Positions 35,615 to 44,452 of a stretch of DNA of 64,000 nucleotides are shown here, one piece after another; positions within the stretch are counted from its first letter, which is position 1; each line of letters opens with the position of its first letter. The position numbers and the translations under genes are program-made. The notes beneath the pieces are model-generated. The model was not told the origin of the DNA. It did not search any database and saw only the letters and a list, made by a program, of their open reading frames with translations. Source of the stretch: DASQEH01 sp038237745 (lineage in GTDB: Bacteria > Actinomycetota > Actinomycetes > Propionibacteriales > Nocardioidaceae); NCBI GenBank assembly GCA_038237745.1, contig JBBRYJ010000001.1, forward strand, positions 434,001 through 498,000. Reading direction: 5' to 3'.

Positions 35615-36604
35615 TCACATGCCGGAGTAGGAGTGCAGACCCGACCCGTAGAGGTTGATCCCGACGAAGTTGAAGATGAAGGTGGCGAAACCCAACAGGG
35701 CGACGTACGCCGCCGCCGAGCCCTTCCACCCCGCAGTTGCCCGAGCATGCAGGTAGGCCGCATAGACGACCCACGTGATGAAGGCCCACACCTCTTTGGG
35801 GTCCCAGCCCCAGTAGCGGCCCCAGGCGTACTGCGCCCAGATCGCCCCGGCCATCACCGCGAACGTCCACAGCGGGAAGGCGAAGGCGTGGATCCGGTAG
35901 GCCACCCGGTCGATCGCCTCGGCAGTAGGCGTCCGCCACAGGAAACCCCTGCGCGGAGCGCTCGGGTCGGCCAGCGCCTTCTCCTCCAGCCTGTTGCGGA
36001 GCAGGTAGAGCACGGACGCCAGGGCACCGACGGTGTAGGCGCCCCCGGCGGTCGCAGCGGCCGAGACATGGATGAGCAGCCAGTACGAGTGGAGCGCAGG
36101 TACGAGTGGCGCCACCGGCCGGTAGAGCACGATCACAGCGAGCCCGAGCACTGTCACCAGGAAGCCCGTGACGAGCAGCCCGAGCCATCGCACGCTGTAT
36201 CGGCGTACCAGGAACAGGTAGGCGACCGAGACCGTGAGCGAGCCCGTGATCGAAAACTCGTACATGCTTCCCCACGGCACTCGATGCGCCGCAAGCCCGC
36301 GGGCGACGACACCCACCGCGAGGAGCAGCACGCCGAGAACCGTCAGTGAGAGCCCGATCCGGCCGAAACGGTCGGAGCGCTCCTCGTCGTCCACGCTGGG
36401 GACCGGAGCCGGCGGCACAGGCTGTCCCGAGGCCGGCGAGTCAGGGGCTCCTGCACCGACGAGGGCGTGGACTCGCGGCACCGCCTCCGCGGTGAGGTCC
36501 CGGGCCATCGCCCACTCGACGATGTGCGCGACCATAGCGAGCGCGTAGACCACCGTTGCGGAGTAAAGGGCGTTGTTGCTGATCTGGGCCAGTGTCTCGG
36601 TCAC
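35615..36604 (-). CDS. ccsB: cytochrome c biogenesis protein CcsB/CcsA type (haem handling)
   Basis: Polytopic membrane protein (329 residues) of system II cytochrome c maturation, which moves and holds haem for ligation together with ResB. It has WGSMYEFSITGS and the tryptophan-rich haem motif WGRYWGWDPKEVWAFITW, plus conserved His residues in HSYWLLIHV and GINLYGSGLHSY. A soluble Pro-rich insert lies near residues 50-75. The GTG at 36604 overlaps the resB stop. The longer frame is resB shadow. Confidence 0.93.
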   Translation of the reverse strand: MTETLAQISNNALYSATVVYALAMVAHIVEWAMARDLTAEAVPRVHALVGAGAPDSPASGQPVPPAPVPSVDDEERSDRFGRIGLSLTVLGVLLLAVGVVARGLAAHRVPWGSMYEFSITGSLTVSVAYLFLVRRYSVRWLGLLVTGFLVTVLGLAVIVLYRPVAPLVPALHSYWLLIHVSAAATAGGAYTVGALASVLYLLRNRLEEKALADPSAPRRGFLWRTPTAEAIDRVAYRIHAFAFPLWTFAVMAGAIWAQYAWGRYWGWDPKEVWAFITWVVYAAYLHARATAGWKGSAAAYVALLGFATFIFNFVGINLYGSGLHSYSGM

Positions 36605-38262
36605 CGATGCTCGCTTTCGTCCTCGCCGCTTCTTCCAAGCCGTGTCGCCAGCTGCTCGACGTGCGCTGCGGGATCGCCGCCGGACGCCCGGTCCAGTGCC
36701 GCGACCTCCCACACCGTACGCCCGCTCTCCTGGCGCACCCTGACCCAGGTGCGACGCGGCCTGACGAACAGCGACCCCAGCAGACCCACGATGGCACCGA
36801 GCACTCCCAGGAGCGGCACGATCTTGCCAGGGGAGCGCGAGATCTGGAGCTTCACCCACCGCTGGTAACCGTCGAAGCTGATCGTTCCCCCGCCGCCCGG
36901 CAGCTTGGCTGTCTTGCCTGGCCGGAGCAGCAGCGGCTGAGGCGCGCCGTTATCCATCGTGTACGGCTTGAGACCGGTCTTGTCGAGGACGTACACCGAC
37001 TGGGGCAGGCCACTGTCGACCCCGAGGTTGCCGCTGTAGGCGACGAGCGACAGCACGGGATTGTCGGCGTCGGGGAACGCCGAGTACGGCTGACCGGAGT
37101 CGGTGAGGGCTCCCGTGGGGAAGAAGTACCCCTCGAACCCGAGCTGCGTGGGTGCCGCGTCGGGGACCTTGATGACTCCGAAGGAGGTGAACGAGTTGTC
37201 CTGCGGGAGGAACACCACCGGTCCGGAGAAGGCCACGTCGCCTTTGCCGTCTCGCACCGTGACGATCGGGGCGTACCCGTGTCCGACGAGGAAGACCGAG
37301 GTGCCGTCGACGACGAGCGGATGGTTGACACTCAGGTCGTACGGGTACGGCGTCGCACCCGGATGGGCGGACACCGACACGTGTGCGTCGAAGGAGAGGG
37401 GTGTGCCGATCCCCGAACCGCTGCGCTGCCACGAGACGGAGAAGTCGTCGACTGTGAACGAGAAGGGCGCAAGGTTCGCGGCGTCGAACTTCGACCCTGG
37501 CGTGAAGTCGTCGTACTGCGTCAGCGTGTTGGAGAACCCGGTCCCGGTGACCACCGCGGCCGAGCCCTTGAAGCCGTAAAGCCCGGTGATCGCCACCCCG
37601 ACGAGCACGACGAGCACAGCCACGTGGAACAGCAGGTTTCCTGCTTCGCGCAGGTACCCCTTCTCAGCGCTCACGACGACATCGCCGTCGCACGCGTAGG
37701 TCTCCACGCGGCGGCGCTCTCCTTCGAGAAGCCGACGTGCCCGCTCTGCCGCCACCGCGGGAGGCTCGTCGCTCCTCCAGGTGGCGTAGGCCGGGAAGCG
37801 GCTGAGGTTGCGCGGCGCCCTTGGTGGGCGCGCGCCGACGTTCTTGGCGTAGACCCGGGCGCGCGGCACGATGCAGCCGACGAGGGAGACCATCAGCAGC
37901 AGATAGACCGCACTGAACCACACCGAGCTGTAGACAGTGAACATGCCGACGCGGTCGAAGATCGGGGCCAGTGCCGGATGGCTGGTCTTGAACGCGATGA
38001 CGGCCGACGGGTCGACCCGCTGCTGCGGGATCAGTGACCCGGGGATCGACGCCACCGCGAGCAGGAAGAGCAAGATGAGCGCGGTGCGCATCGAGGTGAG
38101 CTGTCGCCAGGTCCAGCGGACGAGCTCGAGCGGCCTCAGTGCCGGTGGTCTGCCGGACGACTGAGCGGTGCTCTCGTCGAGCACGTCGACCGGCTCGGGT
38201 GGCTCGAGCTGGTCGACTGGACCTGCGTAGTCGTGTGGGCGGCGGCTAGACGGGGGGCACAT
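36601..38262 (-). CDS. resB: cytochrome c biogenesis protein ResB (Ccs1)
   Basis: 553-residue membrane protein, partner of CcsB in attaching haem to apocytochrome c outside the membrane. Three N-terminal helices begin with LVRWTWRQLTSMRTALILLF. There is a fourth helix near the end (IVPLLGVLGAIVGLLGSLF) and a large extracellular domain of about 250 residues between. The first 40 residues are hydrophilic. It overlaps the ccdA stop by 17 bases. Confidence 0.93.
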   Translation of the reverse strand: MCPPSSRRPHDYAGPVDQLEPPEPVDVLDESTAQSSGRPPALRPLELVRWTWRQLTSMRTALILLFLLAVASIPGSLIPQQRVDPSAVIAFKTSHPALAPIFDRVGMFTVYSSVWFSAVYLLLMVSLVGCIVPRARVYAKNVGARPPRAPRNLSRFPAYATWRSDEPPAVAAERARRLLEGERRRVETYACDGDVVVSAEKGYLREAGNLLFHVAVLVVLVGVAITGLYGFKGSAAVVTGTGFSNTLTQYDDFTPGSKFDAANLAPFSFTVDDFSVSWQRSGSGIGTPLSFDAHVSVSAHPGATPYPYDLSVNHPLVVDGTSVFLVGHGYAPIVTVRDGKGDVAFSGPVVFLPQDNSFTSFGVIKVPDAAPTQLGFEGYFFPTGALTDSGQPYSAFPDADNPVLSLVAYSGNLGVDSGLPQSVYVLDKTGLKPYTMDNGAPQPLLLRPGKTAKLPGGGGTISFDGYQRWVKLQISRSPGKIVPLLGVLGAIVGLLGSLFVRPRRTWVRVRQESGRTVWEVAALDRASGGDPAAHVEQLATRLGRSGEDESEHR

Positions 38263-39043
38263 ACCCCACCACCCAGAGCTGGAGATGGGCGATCAAGGAT
38301 GTCCAAACCCCGGTCAGCATCAAGATGCCTACCCCGACCAACATCGCACCCCCAAGACGCATCACCCACACCTGGTGGCGGCGTACCCAGGCCGTCGCCC
38401 CCATCATCTTGCGGAACGACAGGGCCGTCACAAGGAAGGGAATGCCGAGACCAAGACAGTAGACGAAGGCCAGCAGGACCCCGCGGCCGGCGTTTCCATC
38501 GGGGTTCAGGGTGGTGGTCAAGCTCAGCACCGCGGCCAGCGTCGGGCCGATGCAGGGCGTCCACCCGATGCCGAACAGCACCCCCAGCAGCGGAGCGGCT
38601 CCCAGCCCGACTGCCGGTACGCGGTGGATGCGGACGTCTCGCTGCAGCCAGGGCACGACACCGGCGAACACCAGGCCGAGGGCGATCGTCAGCGCGCCGA
38701 GGATGCGCGTCAGCGCCTCCTGGTGGTCGAGCAGCTGGGAGCCGATCTGGAAGGCGCCAGCGATCGCGACGTACACGAGCGAGAAGCCGAGCACGAACAG
38801 GAGCGCGCCGGCGAACATCCGGCCGCGCACACCGGTGCTGCCGTTCGCCAATATGTCGGCAGCCGACAGCCCGGTCATGTAGGAGAGGTAGCCCGGCAGG
38901 AGCGGGAGTACGCACGGCGAGAAGAAGGACACAACTCCGGCCGTCAGCGCGACGGGGACGGCCAGCAGGATCGACCCGTCGAGCGTGGTCTGCTGGAACC
39001 ACGAGCCGACCGAGGCGGCGGGCAGCAGGAGCGCCAGAGTCAT
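38246..39043 (-). CDS. ccdA: thiol-disulfide carrier CcdA
   Basis: Six-helix membrane protein (265 residues) that carries reducing power across the membrane to ResA. The two redox cysteines are in FFSPCVLPLLPGY and GWTPCIGPTLAAV. The start overlaps the resA stop (ATGA). Confidence 0.94.
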   Translation of the reverse strand: MTLALLLPAASVGSWFQQTTLDGSILLAVPVALTAGVVSFFSPCVLPLLPGYLSYMTGLSAADILANGSTGVRGRMFAGALLFVLGFSLVYVAIAGAFQIGSQLLDHQEALTRILGALTIALGLVFAGVVPWLQRDVRIHRVPAVGLGAAPLLGVLFGIGWTPCIGPTLAAVLSLTTTLNPDGNAGRGVLLAFVYCLGLGIPFLVTALSFRKMMGATAWVRRHQVWVMRLGGAMLVGVGILMLTGVWTSLIAHLQLWVVGYVPPV

Positions 39044-39648
39044 GAGTCCGCTGCGACGTCGTGGACGAGGCCGACGAGAGTGTCAGCCGTGACCGGACCG
39101 AGCACGAGGGCTGCGATGCGGCCCTCGGTGTCGACGACCATGGTCGAGGGCAGCGAACTCGGTGACAGCAGCCCGTGGAAAGCCAGGAGCGCGCTGCCGT
39201 CGGAGTCGTAGATGCTGTCGTAGGGGATCTTCTGCTCGCGTACGAACGCCTCGGCTGCCGACACGTTGGCGTCGCGCGTGTCGATGCCGATGAACGCGGC
39301 CTGTGGCAGCTGCCCTTCAGCCCTGACGAGCTCGGGAGCCTCGGCGCGGCACGGCGGGCACCAGGATGCCCAGACGTTGACGACCACGATCTCGCCAAGG
39401 TGGTCTGACAGGTCGACGGTGCCTCCGCCGAGCGCGTCACCGCTCACGTCGGGCAGGTTAACCCGGTCGGCGGCCGCGACGGTCGTCACGACGCCGTCGC
39501 CGGTGATGTAGCCGGTGTTGCCGCTCGACGGCCCCGACGTCGTGCAGGCACTCGTCGCCGCCGCAGAGCCCAAGCCGATGAGTACGGCCGTTGCGGCTCG
39601 GGCGACCGGCCGAGAGCTGTGACGTGAGATCCACCGTGTGACCGACAA
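39040..39648 (-). CDS. resA: extracytoplasmic thioredoxin-like protein ResA/TlpA
   Basis: 202 residues. The N-terminus is a signal with a lipobox-like TSAC near residue 35, so it is probably a lipoprotein. The thioredoxin fold has the redox motif WASWCPPCRAE and the cis-Pro loop SLPSTMVVD. It keeps apocytochrome c cysteines reduced for haem ligation. The start is a TTG 2 bases after the phosphatase stop, and no strong Shine-Dalgarno is seen. Confidence 0.9.
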   Translation of the reverse strand: MSVTRWISRHSSRPVARAATAVLIGLGSAAATSACTTSGPSSGNTGYITGDGVVTTVAAADRVNLPDVSGDALGGGTVDLSDHLGEIVVVNVWASWCPPCRAEAPELVRAEGQLPQAAFIGIDTRDANVSAAEAFVREQKIPYDSIYDSDGSALLAFHGLLSPSSLPSTMVVDTEGRIAALVLGPVTADTLVGLVHDVAADS

Positions 39649-39650
39649 GG

Positions 39651-40313
39651 TCAGGCCCCGGCGGTGAACTTCTTGGTCGCCCTGACAGGGACCAGGTCAG
39701 CGGCCGGCTCCGAGTAGGCGACGGAGACGACCTTGTCGCCGCTGTAGCCGAACGAGGTGAGGCTCGCGAGGCTGCACTGGCGCTTGCGTGGGTCGTGGAA
39801 GAGCCGTCTTCCCTCGAGGAACGACCGCACGATCCAGACGGGCAGCTGGTGCGACACGATCAGCGCCTCGTGGCCGGTCGCGGCCTCGCGGGCGTCGTGC
39901 ATGGCGGCGAGCATGCGCACCACGATGTCCTTGTAGGGCTCACCCCACGACGGCCGGAACGGGTTGTACAGGTACTTCCAGTACGACGGGTTTCGCAGTG
40001 AGCCGTCGCCGACGCCGAACTGCTTGCCCTCGAACTTGTTCGCCGCCTCGATGACGCGCGTGTCGGTGACGATGTCGAGGCTGAGGGCCGCCGCCGCCGG
40101 CTGCGCCGTCTCCTGCACGCGTTCGAGCGGCGAGGCCACGAGGTGGGTGATATCGCGACCCTTGAGGGTGATGGCGACACGCTCGGCCATCTGCCTCCCG
40201 ATCTCGCTGAGATGGAAGTCCGGGAGACGTCCGTACAGCACCCCGTCCGGGTTGTGCACCTCACCGTGGCGGAGCAGATGCAGGACGGTCTCGGCCTTGC
40301 CTGGCGAGCTCAT
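39651..40313 (-). CDS. histidine phosphatase family protein
   Basis: Phosphoglycerate-mutase-like phosphatase (220 residues). The catalytic motif is LLRHGEVHNP with the phosphorylated His. The second His is in ALIVSHQLPVW. The substrate is unknown. It lies between hemL and the cytochrome c genes, an order also found in mycobacteria. The start overlaps the hemL stop. Confidence 0.9.
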   Translation of the reverse strand: MSSPGKAETVLHLLRHGEVHNPDGVLYGRLPDFHLSEIGRQMAERVAITLKGRDITHLVASPLERVQETAQPAAAALSLDIVTDTRVIEAANKFEGKQFGVGDGSLRNPSYWKYLYNPFRPSWGEPYKDIVVRMLAAMHDAREAATGHEALIVSHQLPVWIVRSFLEGRRLFHDPRKRQCSLASLTSFGYSGDKVVSVAYSEPAADLVPVRATKKFTAGA

Positions 40314-41698
40314 GCTGGCCCTTCGTCGTCGGGTCGTGCCCTGGCTGCCGCCGCTGCCGCTTGAGGGAGCGCCGAGGCTATGCGGTCGACCGCCCGGTCG
40401 TCGTGTGCTGCGCTGACGAACCAGGCCTCGAACGCGCTCGGTGGCAGGTATACGCCTTGCTCGAGCATGGCGTGGAAGAACGCCCGGAAGCGGTGCTGCG
40501 CCTGTCGCGACGCCTCGTCGAAGTTGCGGACGGAGGTGGTACCGCCTGCCGGGGCGCCATCGGCCGTCGCCGCGTGCTCGTCGACGAAGAAGGCACTGAA
40601 CAGGTTCCCGGCGCTCTGCACGACGTGCGGGACCCCGACGCTGTCGAGGGCTTCGTCGACGAGCCGGGCGACGACGTCTGCGACCTTGTCGAGCGCGTCG
40701 TACACCTCACCGGTCGCGAGCCGCAGAGTCGTGAGACCGGCAGTCGTCGCGACGGGGTTCCCGGACAGCGTGCCGGCCTGGTAGACGGGACCGACGGGGG
40801 CAAGGAAGGCCATCACGTCGGCCCGGCCTCCGAAGGCTGCGGCGGGGAAGCCGCCCCCCATCACCTTCCCGAAGGTCATCAGGTCCGGTACCCAGCCCTC
40901 AGCGGCACCGTCGAGACCCCAGTAACCGGACGTGCTGACACGGAAGCCGGTCATCACCTCGTCGCTGACGAACAGAGCGCCGTTCTCGCGGCAGAGCCGG
41001 GCCAAGGTGGCGTTGAAGCCGTCGACGGGTGCGACAGCGCCCATATTGCCGGCGGCAGCCTCGGTGATGACGCAGGCGACACGGTCGCCGTACCGGTCGA
41101 ACGCGTCGCTCACGGCTTCGACGTCGTTGTACGGCAGGACCAGGGTTGAGGCGATCGAGGCGGCAGGCACGCCAGGCGAGCCGGACAGACCGAGCGTCGC
41201 GACACCGGAGCCCGCCGCGGCCAGCAGGCTGTCGACATGACCGTGATAGCAGCCGGCGAACTTGACCACGACGTCACGCCCGGTGAAGCCGCGGGCCAGC
41301 CTGATCGCCGACATCGTCGCCTCGGTCCCGGAGGACACCAGGCGGACCTGCTCGACCGGGGTACGAGCCACAATCTCCTCGGCGAGCTCGAGCTCGGGTC
41401 GCGAGGGAGTACCGAACGACGTACCCGACGAGACAGCCCGCCGCACTGCGTCGACCACCTCGGGATGGGCGTGGCCAAGGATGAGTGGGCCCCAGGAGCA
41501 CACCAGGTCGACGTACTCGTTGCCGTCGACGTCGTACAGGTACGGGCCGGCTCCCCTCGCCATGAAGCGGGGAGTCCCCCCGACGGCTCGGAACGCCCTG
41601 ACCGGGCTGTTGACCCCTCCCGGGACCACCTCGAGGGCGCGGGAGAACAGGTCGCGGGAACCGGCTGTCGCAGGCTCTGTCTCCACGAGAGGTGTCAC
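40310..41698 (-). CDS. hemL: glutamate-1-semialdehyde 2,1-aminomutase
   Basis: PLP enzyme that converts glutamate-1-semialdehyde to 5-aminolaevulinate, the second step of the C5 haem pathway after HemA. Motifs are PGGVNSPVRAF, FAGCYHGHVDS, SDEVMTGFR, the PLP lysine in TFGKVMGGGFP, and TLSGNPVATTAG. The GTG at 41698 gives 462 residues. An ATG at 41722 adds eight residues and is also possible. It heads the hemL-phosphatase-resA-ccdA-resB-ccsB run. Confidence 0.94.
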   Translation of the reverse strand: MTPLVETEPATAGSRDLFSRALEVVPGGVNSPVRAFRAVGGTPRFMARGAGPYLYDVDGNEYVDLVCSWGPLILGHAHPEVVDAVRRAVSSGTSFGTPSRPELELAEEIVARTPVEQVRLVSSGTEATMSAIRLARGFTGRDVVVKFAGCYHGHVDSLLAAAGSGVATLGLSGSPGVPAASIASTLVLPYNDVEAVSDAFDRYGDRVACVITEAAAGNMGAVAPVDGFNATLARLCRENGALFVSDEVMTGFRVSTSGYWGLDGAAEGWVPDLMTFGKVMGGGFPAAAFGGRADVMAFLAPVGPVYQAGTLSGNPVATTAGLTTLRLATGEVYDALDKVADVVARLVDEALDSVGVPHVVQSAGNLFSAFFVDEHAATADGAPAGGTTSVRNFDEASRQAQHRFRAFFHAMLEQGVYLPPSAFEAWFVSAAHDDRAVDRIASALPQAAAAAARARPDDEGPA

Positions 41699-41822
41699 GC
41701 CCCCATTGTCACCGAGACCCATCCGGTCACCGAATCCCCCTCCCCCCGAGGCCTCTCGGCGACCACACCACCCCTTTCGACCGGGCGGATGGTCTTGACT
41801 CTGTGCTCACACAGGCATCACC

Positions 41823-41852
41823 ATGCGTAGGTCCCGCTCGCTCGAGTTGTGA
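41823..41852 (+). CDS. possible 9-codon leader ORF before the permease
   Basis: ATG to TGA, reading MRRSRSLEL; the stop abuts the GAGGAG ribosome site of the permease gene. It has no clear start signal of its own, so support is weak. Confidence 0.2.
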   Translation: MRRSRSLEL

Positions 41853-41863
41853 GGAGCTCCGCG

Positions 41864-43477
41864 ATGAGTGCAGCACCGGTGGTAGAGCTTCCCGACTCGC
41901 TTACGACGATGGCGGAGGCCGAGGAGAAGGCCAAGCTGCGCAAGCATTTCGGCCGCTTCGACATCTTCTTCTTCCTCATTTGCACCATCGTCGGTCTCGA
42001 CACCCTCGGGGCCGTCTCGAGCTACGGCGCCCAGGCCTTCGTCTGGCTCGTCTTCATGAGCTTCTTCTTCTTCCTCCCGTACGCCATGCTGACCGCTGAG
42101 CTCGGGTCGACGTTCCGCGAAGAGGGTGGTCCCTACGTCTGGGTGAAGCTGGCGATGGGACGGCTGCCGGCCTCGGTCAACTCCGTCCTGTACTGGCTGT
42201 CCAACCCGATCTGGCTGGGTGGCACCCTGACGATCACCGCCTACGAGGTCTTCACGCAGTTCTTCTACGACCCCTCGGCGCACCTCGGGGCCAACGGAGT
42301 CCTGACGGTACAGATCATCTTCGGTCTGGCCTTCATCTGGGTGGCTACCTGGTCGGCGATCCTGTCGTTCGGCATCGGCAAGTGGATCCCGACGATCGGG
42401 GCGTGGGTGCGCGTCCTGCTGCTCAGTGCTTTCACGATCTCCGTCGTGCTGTATGCGGTCAAGTACGGCGTACACGGCGTGTCCACCGGCGACTTCTCGC
42501 CGACGAGCACGATCTTCTTCGCCGCAGTGCCGGTCCTGTTCTTCAACTTCGTCGGCTTCGAGCTCCCGAGCTCCGCCGGCGACGAGATGAAGGACCCTCA
42601 GAAGGACGTCCCGGTGACTATCGCGCGGGCGTGGCTGGTGGCGGTGCTCGCATACGGTGTACCCATCCTGTCGATCCTGTTGGTGCTGCCGTCCGCCCAG
42701 ATCACCAGCCTCGGCGGCTTCGTGGATGCGATCAAGACGGTGTTCACTGTCTACGGCGGCAGCGTGGTCACAAAGGGCGACGGCTCGGTGACAGCCGACC
42801 TCACCGGCTGGGGGTCGCTCCTCGGGGGACTTGCCGCAATCGGCTTCATCTGGGCGCTCCTGTCGAGTGGTGCCACCTGGATCATGGGGGCCGACCGCGC
42901 ACAGGCGGTGGCGTGCTACGACGGGGCTGGACCGAGATGGCTCGGCATCTTCTCCAAGAGGTACGGCACGCCTATTGCGGTCAACCTTGCGTCCGGCATC
43001 TTGTCCACGGCCGTGATGCTGCTGGCGTTCAAGCTGAGCGGGACGGCCGCGCAGTACTTCAGTGCCGTGCTGGGCCTGGCGATCTCCACGACCACGCTCT
43101 CGTACCTCTTCATCTTTCCGTCGCTCTACCTGCTGAGGCGTAAACGCGGCTCGGTCGAGCGGCCCTACTCCGTGCCGTTCGGCGCCACAGGTGCGCTCGT
43201 GATCAGCGCCCTTACGACGCTGTGGGCTCTTGTGGCCTCGATCGCGCTGATGTGGCCGGGCGTTTTCGACTCACTCATCGGCGAGCGAGGTGATGCGAGC
43301 CTCCCTGCCGGCTTCAAGCACGACCGCGGTCTGTACGAGCTGAGCCAGTTCATCCCGCTGGCGCTCATCATCGGGCTGGGCTTGCTGTTCTACGCTCTCG
43401 GCACACCGACTCGACGCAGGACGGTTGCTGCCGGCGCTGTCGCCCCAACGGCGAGTGCCTCAGGCTTAGGCGCCTAG
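41864..43477 (+). CDS. APC-superfamily amino-acid permease
   Basis: 537-residue, about 12-helix transporter of the amino acid-polyamine-organocation superfamily. Conserved parts are the unwound helix 1 region (FFLICTIVGLDTLGAVSSYG), REEGGPYVWVKLAMGR, and FVGFELPSSAGDEMKDPQKDVP. The substrate is unknown, and location among haem genes does not define it. The ATG at 41864 has GAGGAG 7 bases upstream. The 3' end overlaps the convergent hemB by 4 bases. Confidence 0.88.
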   Translation: MSAAPVVELPDSLTTMAEAEEKAKLRKHFGRFDIFFFLICTIVGLDTLGAVSSYGAQAFVWLVFMSFFFFLPYAMLTAELGSTFREEGGPYVWVKLAMGRLPASVNSVLYWLSNPIWLGGTLTITAYEVFTQFFYDPSAHLGANGVLTVQIIFGLAFIWVATWSAILSFGIGKWIPTIGAWVRVLLLSAFTISVVLYAVKYGVHGVSTGDFSPTSTIFFAAVPVLFFNFVGFELPSSAGDEMKDPQKDVPVTIARAWLVAVLAYGVPILSILLVLPSAQITSLGGFVDAIKTVFTVYGGSVVTKGDGSVTADLTGWGSLLGGLAAIGFIWALLSSGATWIMGADRAQAVACYDGAGPRWLGIFSKRYGTPIAVNLASGILSTAVMLLAFKLSGTAAQYFSAVLGLAISTTTLSYLFIFPSLYLLRRKRGSVERPYSVPFGATGALVISALTTLWALVASIALMWPGVFDSLIGERGDASLPAGFKHDRGLYELSQFIPLALIIGLGLLFYALGTPTRRRTVAAGAVAPTASASGLGA

Positions 43478-44448
43478 CGGAGCCATTCGGCAGCTTCGGT
43501 TGCCCAGTACGTCAAGACGATGTCGGCGCCCGCCCGCCGGATGGAGGTGAGCACCTCCAGGATCGCTGCCTCCCGGTCGAGGTAGCCGGCCGCCGCCGCC
43601 GTCTCGACCATCGAGTACTCACCCGACACGCTGTAGGCGGCAACCGGTACTTCGGACACCTCCGCGACCGCCCGAACCACGTCGAGGTACCCGAGAGCCG
43701 GCTTGACCAGCACGATGTCTGCGCCCTCCGCCAGGTCGAGGGCCACCTCACGCAACGCCTCACGGCCGTTGGACGGGTCCTGCTGGTAGGTACGCCGGTT
43801 GCCCCGAAGCGACGATGCCACCGCCTCGCGAAACGGACCGTAGAAAGCCGACGCGTACTTCGCGGAGTAGGCGAGGATGGACACACCTGCGTGACCGGCG
43901 GAGTCCAGGGCGTCTCGGACCACGCCGACCTGACCGTCCATCATCCCGCTCGGCGCCACAACCGCTACGCCGGCCGCCGCCTGGGCTAGGGCCATGTCCG
44001 CGTACCACTCCAACGTCGCGTCGTTGTCGACCGACCCGTCAGGAGCGAGGACGCCGCAGTGCCCGTGGTCAGTGAACTCGTCGAGGCACAGGTCGCTCAT
44101 CACGACGGCGGACTCGCCCACCTCGGTCACCACGTCCGAGATTGCCACGTTGAGGACGCCGCCGGGGTCGAGGCCACCTTGTCCGACCGGGTCCTTCGAC
44201 GCCGGGACACCGAACAACATGAGTCCGCCGACACCAGCCGCCACTGCCTCGGCCGCTGCCTTGCGCAGCGAGTCGCGCGAGTGCTGGAACACCCCCGGCA
44301 TGCTGGAGATGGGAGCCGGGGCGGTCAGGCCCTCTGCGACGAACATCGGCAGCACCAGGTGGCGCGGCGCCATGGAGGTCTCAGACACCAGGCTGCGCAG
44401 GGCCGCCGACGAGCGCAGCCTGCGGGGCCGCGAGCGGGGGAAGCCCAT
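43474..44448 (-). CDS. hemB: 5-aminolaevulinate dehydratase (porphobilinogen synthase)
   Basis: Joins two 5-aminolaevulinates to form porphobilinogen (324 residues). The Schiff-base lysines are K197 (AYSAKYASAFYGPF) and K249 (IVLVKPALGY). The metal-site loop is MSDLCLDEFTDHGHCG. It keeps the first and last cysteines (C121, C131) but has Asp (D123) where the all-cysteine zinc site has its middle Cys. Last gene of the rex-hem run. Confidence 0.95.
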   Translation of the reverse strand: MGFPRSRPRRLRSSAALRSLVSETSMAPRHLVLPMFVAEGLTAPAPISSMPGVFQHSRDSLRKAAAEAVAAGVGGLMLFGVPASKDPVGQGGLDPGGVLNVAISDVVTEVGESAVVMSDLCLDEFTDHGHCGVLAPDGSVDNDATLEWYADMALAQAAAGVAVVAPSGMMDGQVGVVRDALDSAGHAGVSILAYSAKYASAFYGPFREAVASSLRGNRRTYQQDPSNGREALREVALDLAEGADIVLVKPALGYLDVVRAVAEVSEVPVAAYSVSGEYSMVETAAAAGYLDREAAILEVLTSIRRAGADIVLTYWATEAAEWLR

Positions 44449-44452
44449 GGCG

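Noticed and set aside
41800..41820. CTGTG/CACAG short dyad between hemL and the permease as a CRP or Rex site
   Set aside because: Spacing and bases do not fit either consensus.
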